Part shown: positions 37,759-45,946 of the stretch, piece after piece
How the letters are laid out: each line of letters opens with the position of its first letter
Numbering within the stretch: position 1 is the stretch's first letter
Assembly (NCBI RefSeq): GCF_003352085.1
Contig: NZ_CP025804.1
Location: 2,914,001-2,978,000 of the forward strand
Reading direction: 5' to 3'
DNA from: Sulfitobacter sp. SK012
GTDB lineage: Bacteria; Pseudomonadota; Alphaproteobacteria; Rhodobacterales; Rhodobacteraceae
DNA: 64,000 nucleotides
Notes under the pieces: model-generated
The model's database searches: none
What the model was told of the DNA's origin: nothing
What the model saw: the letters and a program-made list of their open reading frames with translations, nothing else
Program-made: the position numbers and the translations under genes

Positions 37759-38931
37759 ATGCCCAAACTGCAAATGATTGCCCCCGCGCCCGTTATTGAA
37801 ATGGCCGACGGCAACCTAAGACTGGATGTTAAATATGTAGAAGGAATGCGCATCCACGTTGAGCAATGGGATGGTCCCGTCGCCTGTATTCTCAAGCGCG
37901 GTGCAACCGACATCCCTTTTGGGGCGACGTATAACCCGAACGACCTAGAATTCGATCTTGAAATAATTTCTGAGGACGCGCCGATCACGGTGGACGGATT
38001 GAACAAAAATGATCTGATCTTTGCCGGAGCAGATATGCATGATGTTTTGCACCTGGCGGATCCAGGTCAGCGACCAACGGGAACGAAAATAGTTTATTCA
38101 ATCGAGTATGATCTAGGCACACGTATTCGGATTGCATCACTGGACGAAAGTAAGAGCTTTCTGCGCAAAGTCCGCTCCAAGTTATGGTTGATCAATCAGG
38201 AACGGCGCCGCCGCACCGCACTGAGAAGTTGCGATGGTATTCAGGCGAATGGCTACCCTGCATTCGAGGCCTATAGTTCACTGAACAAACAATCGATGTT
38301 GTATTTGGATGGTCGCATGGGTCGTGACGCAATGGCTACTCAAGATGAGCAAGCCGCTCGAGCCAGATATTTGCAATCAGGTGCCCCTTTGCGCCTTGTC
38401 CACTCAGGACGATTGGAACAGATGAAAGGGGCGCAGGATTTGATCCCAGTTGTTCGAGCGCTTCGACAATCAGGGATAGAGTTCACACTCGACGTTTTTG
38501 GCCTTGGCAGTCTCACTTCTGAAATAGAGACCGCTGTCTCACAAGAAGGATTAAGTGACTGCGTTCGCATTCATGGGGCCGTCGACTTTGACGAGGTTCT
38601 TGTACCATTCTTTCGCCGAAATGCAGACCTTTTCCTATCGTGCCACAGGCAATCTGATCCGTCTTGTACTTATTTGGAAAGCATGGGATGCGGCATTCCG
38701 ATTGTGGGTTATCGAAACTCAATGTGGAGAAACTTGGCAGAAAAGTCGGGCGGAGGTTGGGCTGTTCCTATGGGCAGAACAAAGGATCTCGCTGGGAAAA
38801 TCGCATCGCTAGACAGTGATAGGCAACAGTTGAAAGACGCCGGGGAATTGGGGCTCCGGTTCGCCGAAAATCACGCATTCGAAGACGAGTTTTCGAAACG
38901 GATGGACCACTTATCCAGCTTAGTTACTTAA
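37759..38931 (+). CDS. GT4-family glycosyltransferase
   Basis: The 390-residue protein has the GT-B donor domain with LVHSGRLEQMKGAQDLIPVV, HGAVDFDEVLVPFFRRNADLFLSCHRQ and CTYLESMGCGIPIVGYRN, which includes the nucleotide-sugar binding Glu motif. The ATG at 37759 has GGA upstream; an in-frame TTG at 37747 is another possible start. No signal peptide or membrane segment is clear. It stands between IS remnants with no other polysaccharide genes, which suggests an isolated survivor of a larger cluster. Confidence 0.85.
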   Translation: MPKLQMIAPAPVIEMADGNLRLDVKYVEGMRIHVEQWDGPVACILKRGATDIPFGATYNPNDLEFDLEIISEDAPITVDGLNKNDLIFAGADMHDVLHLADPGQRPTGTKIVYSIEYDLGTRIRIASLDESKSFLRKVRSKLWLINQERRRRTALRSCDGIQANGYPAFEAYSSLNKQSMLYLDGRMGRDAMATQDEQAARARYLQSGAPLRLVHSGRLEQMKGAQDLIPVVRALRQSGIEFTLDVFGLGSLTSEIETAVSQEGLSDCVRIHGAVDFDEVLVPFFRRNADLFLSCHRQSDPSCTYLESMGCGIPIVGYRNSMWRNLAEKSGGGWAVPMGRTKDLAGKIASLDSDRQQLKDAGELGLRFAENHAFEDEFSKRMDHLSSLVT

Positions 38932-39115
38932 TTCTCCATCGTTTTGGTCCGCGCAAAATCTAGCCATGGCATTGTCTTTTCACGGTCAAATTCCTCTAAG
39001 CCCTTGCCTAACATGGTGCGCGACAAATTGCGGGGTGCCGCGTGCTCCGGTTTCAACAGGGCAAACTCATAGAGGAACCTCACAAGGCCTAGCCCTTGGC
39101 ACTCGCTGGGCGGGC
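38928..39115 (-). pseudogene. Possible C-terminal fragment of an unidentified protein
   Basis: The minus strand reads an open frame ending at 38928 with the protein-like sequence FLYEFALLKPEHAAPRN and GKGLEEFDREKTMPWLDFAR before TAA. It has no good start of its own and its upstream part runs into the end of the cytochrome gene in another frame. It also overlaps the convergent glycosyltransferase stop. It may be the tail of a deleted gene; no family is recognised. Confidence 0.35.
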
Positions 39116-41062
39116 CTACTGCGGCGGTAATAACGAGTCTGAGCTCATGAAATTGAGCGTATCACTGCCTGGTACAAACTGCAGCGCTTCTTGCAAAACT
39201 CGCGCTGCCGCCTGTGGGCCGCGCGTAGCATCGGCGATCCGCACCAACATCACCCACGCATCTTCGCGTTGCGGGTCCATCCGAATGACTTCGCGAAAAG
39301 CGCGTTCCGCAGCCTCCATATTTCGCATTGTCAGCGCCGTACCGGCCAAAACCAGATGTGTCTCTGGGAAGTCAGCCCTATTCACGAGACCGGTTTGCCA
39401 TTCTCGCAACGCTGCGCGCAATTTCTGGGTTGCGTTTGGCGACATACTCGACGGAGGCACCGTAAACAGTGTTTTGGCGGCTTCGATCCGCACCACACGC
39501 ATAGGATCCCCCAGCACTTTTTCTAGACGCTCCACGCGAAGCTCAGGTGCCAAGGATTGATTGCCCCCCACGGCTGCGGCTCGCACCAATGGATCCGGAT
39601 CCTCCAACAGAGGCGCAAGCCGCGTGGCCATTTCAGGGTCGGCAGCCTGCTCCAAAAGCCACAACGCCGTGGCCCGCACTAGGCCGGGCTGCGAAGTATC
39701 TTCTGCCAAATCGGCAAGTGAGCCTTTTGCAGAAACTGGATCAAGACGGCCTGCCGCAAGGGTTTGACCGTAGTGCAATCCACGACGCGTGCTCTTGGGA
39801 AACCACTCTTCAATTGCGGTTGCCGCCCACCCAGAGGACTTATCCGTATGGCAATCTGAACAAGCATTCGGGCTGTCTGTCTCTAGGGAAAGATCAGGTC
39901 GCGGGATCCTAAAACTATGATCTCGGCGTCCGTCCACACCCATATATACACGCTCAATCATATGGCAGTTCTTACACTGCGCCCCATCTGAGCCTGCCTC
40001 GTGAAAGTGATGCGAAGGGTCGTCATATGGCTTGGGGTCCAACGTCGGAAAACTCGGGTTTCCAGCTGGCGAATGACACTGCGCGCAGACGCCGTTGCCT
40101 TCGGCCTTCAATTCCCCGCTATGGGCGTCATGACAGTTCAAGCACGTCACCCCTTGCTGGTTCATCTTGGACTGTAAGAACGAGCCGTAAACATAAACCT
40201 CGTCCAAGATCTGACCGTCCGCGTGATAGGATCCGGGCCGAAGCAAAGCGAGTGAATACGCGTCACTATAGGCCGTGCCCGGGATGGGGTTGCCGTCAAA
40301 ATGGGCTTCGCGGCGCGAGTGGCACGAGGCGCATTGTTGTAAAACCGTCTCTGTTTCATGGCCAAAGTCAATTGTGAGCCGGTAGTCGTTGAGACCCACC
40401 GCAGGCGACTCCAATACGGTGCCAGTCGCCCATTCGAGATGCGCACTGCCGGGACCGTGGCAGGCCTCGCAACCCACACCGATTTCAGCCGGAATAGAGG
40501 AATATGTGAGTTCTACCGGGTCGTAATTTTTCTCAAACCCTGTCGCGTGGCACTCTGCACAACGGGCATTCCAGTTCTTGTAAGGACCAGTCCAGTGAAA
40601 CCCATCGTCAGGTGGCAGATCTTGTTCTGGATAAAGGTGAAACCACCGGTTTTTGACCGTATCCCAGACCACATCAAAGCTCTGGATTTTTCCCGGCTCA
40701 GTCTCCAGTAGGTATTGTTGCAGCGGTTCGATCCCTGCGACTGAGTGCACTTTATAATCGGTAGCTACCCCGTCTTTTTCTGTAACGTTGATGTAATACT
40801 GACCCTGTTCGATGCGAAAACGCGTGATGGTCCCGTCATGCAAAAATTCGGTGTCATTGAAATCAGCCACAATGTTCTCGGCCGTCGGCTCGGTCCAAGC
40901 CAACGCATGGTGCGACCCTTCCCAAGCCTCGGCCGCCTCGGCGTGGCAATCACGGCAGGTGTTCGAGCCAACATAGTTCGGTGGCGGTGTGACACTTTCT
41001 TGGGCCGCTACGGCACCGGCAAAAACTTGGGCAAAAAAGACGCAAAGGACGAAGCGAAACAT
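39116..41062 (-). CDS. Exported octahaem cytochrome c with repeat-rich C-terminal domain
   Basis: The 648-residue protein begins with a signal peptide ending AGAVAAQE. Eight CxxCH haem sites are present: CRDCH, CAECH, CEACH, CASCH, CLNCH, CAQCH, CKNCH and CSDCH, all within about residues 36-400. The last third has helical repeats resembling HEAT/TPR units (PLVRAAAVGGNQSLAPELR, REDAWVMLVRIADATRGPQ). It is periplasmic and could transfer electrons or act as a reductase or oxidase. It is downstream of an outer-membrane barrel and a sulfatase on the same strand. Its redox partner is unknown. Confidence 0.9.
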   Translation of the reverse strand: MFRFVLCVFFAQVFAGAVAAQESVTPPPNYVGSNTCRDCHAEAAEAWEGSHHALAWTEPTAENIVADFNDTEFLHDGTITRFRIEQGQYYINVTEKDGVATDYKVHSVAGIEPLQQYLLETEPGKIQSFDVVWDTVKNRWFHLYPEQDLPPDDGFHWTGPYKNWNARCAECHATGFEKNYDPVELTYSSIPAEIGVGCEACHGPGSAHLEWATGTVLESPAVGLNDYRLTIDFGHETETVLQQCASCHSRREAHFDGNPIPGTAYSDAYSLALLRPGSYHADGQILDEVYVYGSFLQSKMNQQGVTCLNCHDAHSGELKAEGNGVCAQCHSPAGNPSFPTLDPKPYDDPSHHFHEAGSDGAQCKNCHMIERVYMGVDGRRDHSFRIPRPDLSLETDSPNACSDCHTDKSSGWAATAIEEWFPKSTRRGLHYGQTLAAGRLDPVSAKGSLADLAEDTSQPGLVRATALWLLEQAADPEMATRLAPLLEDPDPLVRAAAVGGNQSLAPELRVERLEKVLGDPMRVVRIEAAKTLFTVPPSSMSPNATQKLRAALREWQTGLVNRADFPETHLVLAGTALTMRNMEAAERAFREVIRMDPQREDAWVMLVRIADATRGPQAAARVLQEALQFVPGSDTLNFMSSDSLLPPQ

Positions 41063-41224
41063 ATATCAACGTGGCTTTCAGACTAGACCGCAGAACGGTG
41101 TGCGAAGGTTGAAGGGGAGCAACTATGCGACGAACAGGAGAGTTCGCCCTCCCCTGTTGTTTAGTTTTGCCAAACAGCCTCGCACGGCACATGACCCTCA
41201 CCAAAGTCTTGGAAGCTCATCACT

Positions 41225-42025
41225 TTATTTCGGAAAAAGCAATGTCGCGCCCAAGGTTAGGCCCCAACCATCTGGTCCGTTTTCAGAAGACTTAACCCAG
41301 TTGCGCACTCCTACGGTAAAACTGACCCGTTGGTCTCCGAGTGTAACCAGCTTTCTGACGTTTGCATTGATCGGGACAGACCAGTCGTCCGCTTCCCAGT
41401 CATAAGTACTTTCGGTGTTCAGCACGAAGGTCCAAGCATCAGGTGTTGTGTAGTTCAGAAAGGGTTGCACGAACGTATCGCTTTGATCGGTGTCTGCGCC
41501 CGCAATATCCCACGTGTGGCTGCCCAACAGGCCGATCGTCCAAGGACCGTTCTGCTTCAGTGCCAACCCGGTTATGCCTGCACCCCATTCGTTCCTGCCC
41601 AAGCCATTAGAAGAGGAAGTGGGGATTTGGAGGATTGGACCTACGCCCCATGTTACACCGCTTGATGTTGGTTTCTTGGGCGAGAAAAAGAAACTTGCCT
41701 GTATGTCGCCAAACCCATTCGAAGAATTGCCGGGTGTCACATCATCTAGCCAGACGTATGGAATAATTGTGCGTGTAATGAGGTTCCAGTCATCATTGAG
41801 GCTGAAGGGAATAACCGGTTTGACGACCAGCGTTCTTTGCGTGCCTTCACCATTCGGACCAAGGTTCTGGTCATATTTATACTCAAATGGAACTGAGATT
41901 AGCGCAGCGACCGGATTGGCCAGTTTTTTGGCCAACTCTTCTTCTGATTCGGCATGCGACACTGTCGCGGATAAGGGCAGGATCAGAACTGTGGCCCAAA
42001 GTACCGCTTGTTCTCCATTCAGCAT
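41225..42025 (-). CDS. Outer-membrane beta-barrel protein of the transporter/MetA-like family
   Basis: The 266-residue protein has a signal peptide ending TVSHAES. The mature part has alternating polar and apolar strands rich in Trp and Tyr, with NPVAALISVPFEYKYDQNLG, GFGDIQASFFFSPKKPT, TWGVGPILQIPT and a C-terminal GLTLGATLLFPK. This pattern fits a family often labelled transporter or, misleadingly, neuromedin U. It probably sits in the outer membrane and may form a channel. It is 146 bases downstream of the sulfatase, beyond a terminator. Confidence 0.85.
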   Translation of the reverse strand: MLNGEQAVLWATVLILPLSATVSHAESEEELAKKLANPVAALISVPFEYKYDQNLGPNGEGTQRTLVVKPVIPFSLNDDWNLITRTIIPYVWLDDVTPGNSSNGFGDIQASFFFSPKKPTSSGVTWGVGPILQIPTSSSNGLGRNEWGAGITGLALKQNGPWTIGLLGSHTWDIAGADTDQSDTFVQPFLNYTTPDAWTFVLNTESTYDWEADDWSVPINANVRKLVTLGDQRVSFTVGVRNWVKSSENGPDGWGLTLGATLLFPK

Positions 42026-42126
42026 CTACTTGCCTCTTCGTTTGTTGAAAGTTCTGATCATTTCAGAGCCGGGGCCCCTGTCAGCCGAGCATGCTCCCGA
42101 CCAGGACGACATGCTCATCTTATGTG

Positions 42127-42153
42127 AAAAACCAGAGCCCAAGGGCTCTGGTT
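42127..42153 (-). terminator. Intrinsic terminator after the sulfatase gene
   Basis: AACCAGAGCCC and GGGCTCTGGTT pair as an 11-bp perfect stem; on the minus strand it is followed by a T-run. It ends the sulfatase transcript and separates it from the barrel-protein gene. Confidence 0.85.
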
Positions 42154-42171
42154 GAGGGTATTGTTTAGCGC

Positions 42172-43896
42172 TTAAAAGTCGCTGCCCGTGAGCGGGATAG
42201 GATAGTTGTTCATCTGCTCAGGTGTGAACGGAAGCTTGTCGACATTCGCAGGTGCGGTGCGGAGCTTAGCCGTTTCAGGGCGCTCGTTGGCGATACCGGT
42301 AAGTGCCGGCCCCGGTGTCGCGTCAGGGCGGTTTGGATACTTCTCCATCCAAAGATGGTGACGAGCAAGCTGACGGTTGAACATGGATTTGACGTGGAAC
42401 TGTTCAATCATCTCGCCGTTGGCTTCACGCGGGTCGGTGTAGAGGTCATAGAACTCGTTCATCGACAAGCCAGGTGTCGCGTTTTTCCAATCCCGCTTGA
42501 AACGACCTTTGACGCCAGCAGCCACAGTGGTGTGCTGATAAATCATCACATAATCGCGCCGGCTGTAACCATCACCATTCAAGAAGAGAGACGTTTGATC
42601 GACGCCGTCAATCACCCGATCTGTCGGGATGCCGTCCATGGCACCACCAATGCGCGCAAAGGTCGTATAAAGGTCACTGACATGCAGGATGTCGCCAATG
42701 ATCTGGTCAGGTTCGATAACGCCTTCCCATTTGGCAATCGCTGGCACACGAACGCCGCCTTCGGTGAAGTCACCTTTACCACCGGTATAAAGTGTTTCAA
42801 CCATACCGCGCGGGCCGAAATGAGTGAACGGCCCATTGTCGGCCATCACGATTACAAGCGTATTGTCGGAGATGCCCTTTTCGTCCAGATGCGCAAACAG
42901 TTCGCCCACAAAGGCATCAATTTTGACCAAAGCTTCTGGTAGAACATTCTTGTTGGCCGTCAGTTTAGATGTTGCACGGGGATCCGGAATGAACCCCAAA
43001 GCAATCGGGTGGTAGGCGATAAAGAACGGCTCATTCGCTTCTACGCTTTTGTCGATGAAGGCGAGTGTGCGGCGTTGGGCTTCGGTTTCGATATCCCAAA
43101 AATTAGTTACGGTTGGCGGTGGCCCCCACTCAAGCGTTTCACCACCTTTGGTGCCTTCAAGCGTCCAGACATAGCCATTTGGCTGCCACGAGTTATCGAT
43201 ATCGTATTTGTCATCGCCATACAGCTCAGGGAACAATCCGGTAATGACGTTGTTAACTTCAGCGCCCTCAACCCACATCGATGGCACCTGATTGTACGGC
43301 GTAAAGAATGCCTCGTCGTAGCCTTGATTGTGCGCATACGAAGGTTCTGTATCGCCAAGGTGCCATTTGCCATAGAACGCGGTCTTATAACCGACATCTG
43401 ACAACAGCTCAGCGATCATAACTTCATCGGCATCAATGCCGGAAGACTCTACCGGGAACGCAACCGAGTGCATACCGCTGCGCACCGCATAACGGCCGGT
43501 CTGAAAGGCCGCGCGCGTTTGCGTACAAGCAATCTCAGAGTACATGCGCATGAAGTTGATGCCTTCATCAGCCATCTGGTTCATGAACGGTGTCTCGAAC
43601 CCGCGCACTGCTTGGATTTCTGGAATGCCGACCTCGCCCACCGCAGTATCGTCCCACATGATGTGGATAATGTTAGGCTTGTTGCCGTGCTTTTTTTCAA
43701 GAGCTGCCAATTTTGCCTGAATATCCGCGTCTTCCATCGCCCATTTTTCGCCATGCTGAGCTTCCAGCACATAATGTTCAGCGTCATGGATGATGTCTGC
43801 GCTTTGCGCGGTTGCCGAGGCGGCATACCCGCATGTCAGCGCCAAAGCGCTGACCAGCAGCCGCCTCTGGGTTACGTTTATCGACCGTTCCGTCAT
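42172..43896 (-). CDS. Periplasmic sulfatase-family hydrolase with atypical maturation motif
   Basis: The 574-residue protein has a signal peptide (ALALTCGYAASATAQS) and the alkaline-phosphatase-fold sulfatase core: metal site IIHIMWDDTAVGEVG, FYGKWHLGD, VIVMADNGPFTHFG and FTEGGVRVPAIAKW. The site normally CxPxR, whose Cys is converted to formylglycine, reads CTQTRAAFQTGR, with Gln instead of Pro. The histidine region is also unusual (FIAYHPIALGF). It would release sulfate from an organic sulfate ester; the substrate is unknown. Its own terminator follows; a regulator-like gene is divergent upstream. Confidence 0.9.
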   Translation of the reverse strand: MTERSINVTQRRLLVSALALTCGYAASATAQSADIIHDAEHYVLEAQHGEKWAMEDADIQAKLAALEKKHGNKPNIIHIMWDDTAVGEVGIPEIQAVRGFETPFMNQMADEGINFMRMYSEIACTQTRAAFQTGRYAVRSGMHSVAFPVESSGIDADEVMIAELLSDVGYKTAFYGKWHLGDTEPSYAHNQGYDEAFFTPYNQVPSMWVEGAEVNNVITGLFPELYGDDKYDIDNSWQPNGYVWTLEGTKGGETLEWGPPPTVTNFWDIETEAQRRTLAFIDKSVEANEPFFIAYHPIALGFIPDPRATSKLTANKNVLPEALVKIDAFVGELFAHLDEKGISDNTLVIVMADNGPFTHFGPRGMVETLYTGGKGDFTEGGVRVPAIAKWEGVIEPDQIIGDILHVSDLYTTFARIGGAMDGIPTDRVIDGVDQTSLFLNGDGYSRRDYVMIYQHTTVAAGVKGRFKRDWKNATPGLSMNEFYDLYTDPREANGEMIEQFHVKSMFNRQLARHHLWMEKYPNRPDATPGPALTGIANERPETAKLRTAPANVDKLPFTPEQMNNYPIPLTGSDF

Positions 43897-43998
43897 ATTA
43901 CTCTCCTGTTGTCGTAAAGTGTGGTGTCATCCCGTTTGAGACGCTGCGGTGAAAATCGCCGTTCTCGACTACATCGTTTGGTGCTGTGGCCGCCTCGT

Positions 43999-44286
43999 TC
44001 ATTGGCAATCCGTTCCTTGAATCCGGGCCGTGCGAAGCAGTTTTTCGATCTCCCGCCTAAGATCTTCAAAGCTGGCAATTAGGTCTGCGGTTGGACCATC
44101 CAAGTCGCCAAAACGTTTGTTGAACTCTGTCAAAATGATCTCAAAATGCGCAACTATTTCATCGAAACCGGCATCCGTCTTCCGAAGCAAGATCAACCTA
44201 TCGGAGCATTCGGGGAAAATTGTATCCAGAGTTTCGGTCAACGCGTTGCCTTGTGTGTGGTGTTCTATTCTTCTTTCAAAAAACAC
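43999..44286 (-). CDS. Possible small helical protein, unknown
   Basis: The 95-codon frame reads as a charged helical protein (FDEIVAHFEIILTEFNKRF, IASFEDLRREIEKLLRTA). The only start is a GTG at 44286 without a clear ribosome site, so the true start is uncertain. It lies between the sulfatase promoter and the divergent gene at 44382. It resembles no family known to me. The opposite-strand frame here is low-complexity and looks like a shadow. Confidence 0.4.
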   Translation of the reverse strand: MFFERRIEHHTQGNALTETLDTIFPECSDRLILLRKTDAGFDEIVAHFEIILTEFNKRFGDLDGPTADLIASFEDLRREIEKLLRTARIQGTDCQ

Positions 44287-44381
44287 AGGCAGCGCAGGGC
44301 TGACAGGTATGTTACGGTGATGTTACGGTAAGAAACGGGCCTTTACTCAAAGGCATGCGGCCATACGATCGGAAGGAAAAA

Positions 44382-45740
44382 GTGACCAAATTCAACGCTA
44401 TCAAACCGACCCAGATACAAATTCAGGTTGCATTGAATGCCATCCTTTCCAGCGCCACCTTTGCCGATGCCAACAGGCTAAAATCGTTTCTTAAGTTCAT
44501 CGTTGAGGAAGCTCTTAATGAGCGCGGGGCGAATCTCCGAGCTAAAATCATTGCATCAGATGTATATGGGCGGCGCCCTGAGGAAGGCGTTGAGCAGGAA
44601 ACCATTGTGCGTGTCGATGCTGGACGGCTTCGGCGTAGGATGGATATCTACTATTCTGAAGAAGGTGCGAAAGATCCGGTTCGGATTCATGTTCTGGCTG
44701 GGGGCTATGTGCCGACGTTTGAACTTGTCGAGTTAGCCGAACCAGTTGATGACGTCTCTAATGCGCAAACCGGAAAGGCCAAATCGTTTGGTCGCGCCTC
44801 TGTTCTCAGTGCTGTGCTGGCAAGTGGCATAGCAGGTATCGGTGTCGGGTGGATAAGCAACGATTCAGCAGACGGTGAATCGCTAAGCGCAATGTCGATC
44901 GCAAACTCCAATGCACTTGTCGAAGCGGGAGCGCTACGGCGCTCTGTAAACCAAGTGTCGTCTGCATCCCTGCTCGCCCTCACCTTTGTAGAAGAGGCGC
45001 AGGAGTTAGTCTTCCCGTCCATTGATCCTGTAAGAGTACGCGCCTCTGAAATGATGTGTCAGCGTGCGATTGATTTCTCACCAGAACAGTCGACCGGGTA
45101 CAGTTGCATAGCATTTGCACAGTCATACCTCGCATTTGTCGCGCCGAATGGTGCTGCACGAACCAAAAAACTATCAAGTGCCAGAAACGCAGCGGCCACG
45201 GCCCTTCGCATCGACCCAACTGACGCGCATGCACAAATGGCAGATGCCTGGAACAAATTCGTAGACGGCGACCGAGTGGGGGCGCTGCAACGTGCGAAGT
45301 CTACGATTAAAATCGCGCCCTACGATGAATTCCTTTGGAACTTTTACGGGATGATGATGGCATTTGACGGACAAGGGCCTGAGTTGCTCGCCTCTTATTT
45401 TCCTAACGCGAGCAATGCGAGCGGAGGTGAACGCTACCACCCTTTTGTATTGGCGGGGGCATACTTCCAGATGGGTGAATTCACGAAGACCTTGGCGGCA
45501 ATTGACAACGCAATTGAGATTGAAGGCCGCATAAGCGCATTGATGACGGGCATCCAGATTGCAGCCTATGAAGCAATTGGGGACCATCCATCAGCCGAAC
45601 TTTGTGCGGCAAACCTGATCGCTTCATGGCCACGCGCGAATTACAAACCAGTTCTCGTGAGGTTCTTCACTGATGAAGCCGACGCGTTGGCAATTTCAAC
45701 TCGTATTGACAGCGCACTTGCCCGACTTGAGGACAGCTAA
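44382..45740 (+). CDS. Membrane-anchored regulator-like protein with winged-helix-type N-terminus and C-terminal TPR-like repeats
   Basis: The GTG at 44382 has GGAAGG five bases upstream and is preferred to the ATG at 44355; the protein has 452 residues. Residues 10-110 (RLKSFLKFIVEEALN, IIASDVYGRRPEE, ETIVRVDAGRLRRRMDIYY, PVRIHVLAGGYVPTFE) match a domain found at the start of many alphaproteobacterial TPR and adenylate-cyclase-like proteins. A hydrophobic segment (VLSAVLASGIAGIGVGW) follows, then helical repeats likely in the periplasm. This layout suits a one-component membrane sensor. It is divergent from the sulfatase gene. Confidence 0.75.
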   Translation: MTKFNAIKPTQIQIQVALNAILSSATFADANRLKSFLKFIVEEALNERGANLRAKIIASDVYGRRPEEGVEQETIVRVDAGRLRRRMDIYYSEEGAKDPVRIHVLAGGYVPTFELVELAEPVDDVSNAQTGKAKSFGRASVLSAVLASGIAGIGVGWISNDSADGESLSAMSIANSNALVEAGALRRSVNQVSSASLLALTFVEEAQELVFPSIDPVRVRASEMMCQRAIDFSPEQSTGYSCIAFAQSYLAFVAPNGAARTKKLSSARNAAATALRIDPTDAHAQMADAWNKFVDGDRVGALQRAKSTIKIAPYDEFLWNFYGMMMAFDGQGPELLASYFPNASNASGGERYHPFVLAGAYFQMGEFTKTLAAIDNAIEIEGRISALMTGIQIAAYEAIGDHPSAELCAANLIASWPRANYKPVLVRFFTDEADALAISTRIDSALARLEDS

Positions 45741-45946
45741 ACGACTACCGTGAGCTATAAGTTCAGCTTCTGTATTCGCCAATGTTCAAATGCAGCCATG
45801 GCTCTGGTAGATGTTAAGGCCCGCCTCTTAAGGCCAAGGGAGAAGTCATATATGTCAGCATCTCGGACAGTATTCATTTTTCGCTTTAAGGTTCGGTGAA
45901 GATCGGGATGATGCGTCACTAAGCCGACAACTAAAGGAGATCTCTG
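45741..45946. other. Intergenic gap upstream of the HlyD-family gene
   Basis: No gene or RNA was recognised. AAGGAG just before 45947 is the ribosome site of the following gene. Confidence 0.4.

Noticed and set aside
42130..42153. The palindrome after the sulfatase as an operator
   Set aside because: A perfect stem with a tiny loop and a T-run on the transcribed strand right after a stop codon is better explained as a terminator.
44030..44320. Plus-strand 96-codon frame opposite the small gene at 43999
   Set aside because: Ser/Lys-rich low-complexity translation; the minus-strand frame reads more like a protein, though that is itself uncertain.
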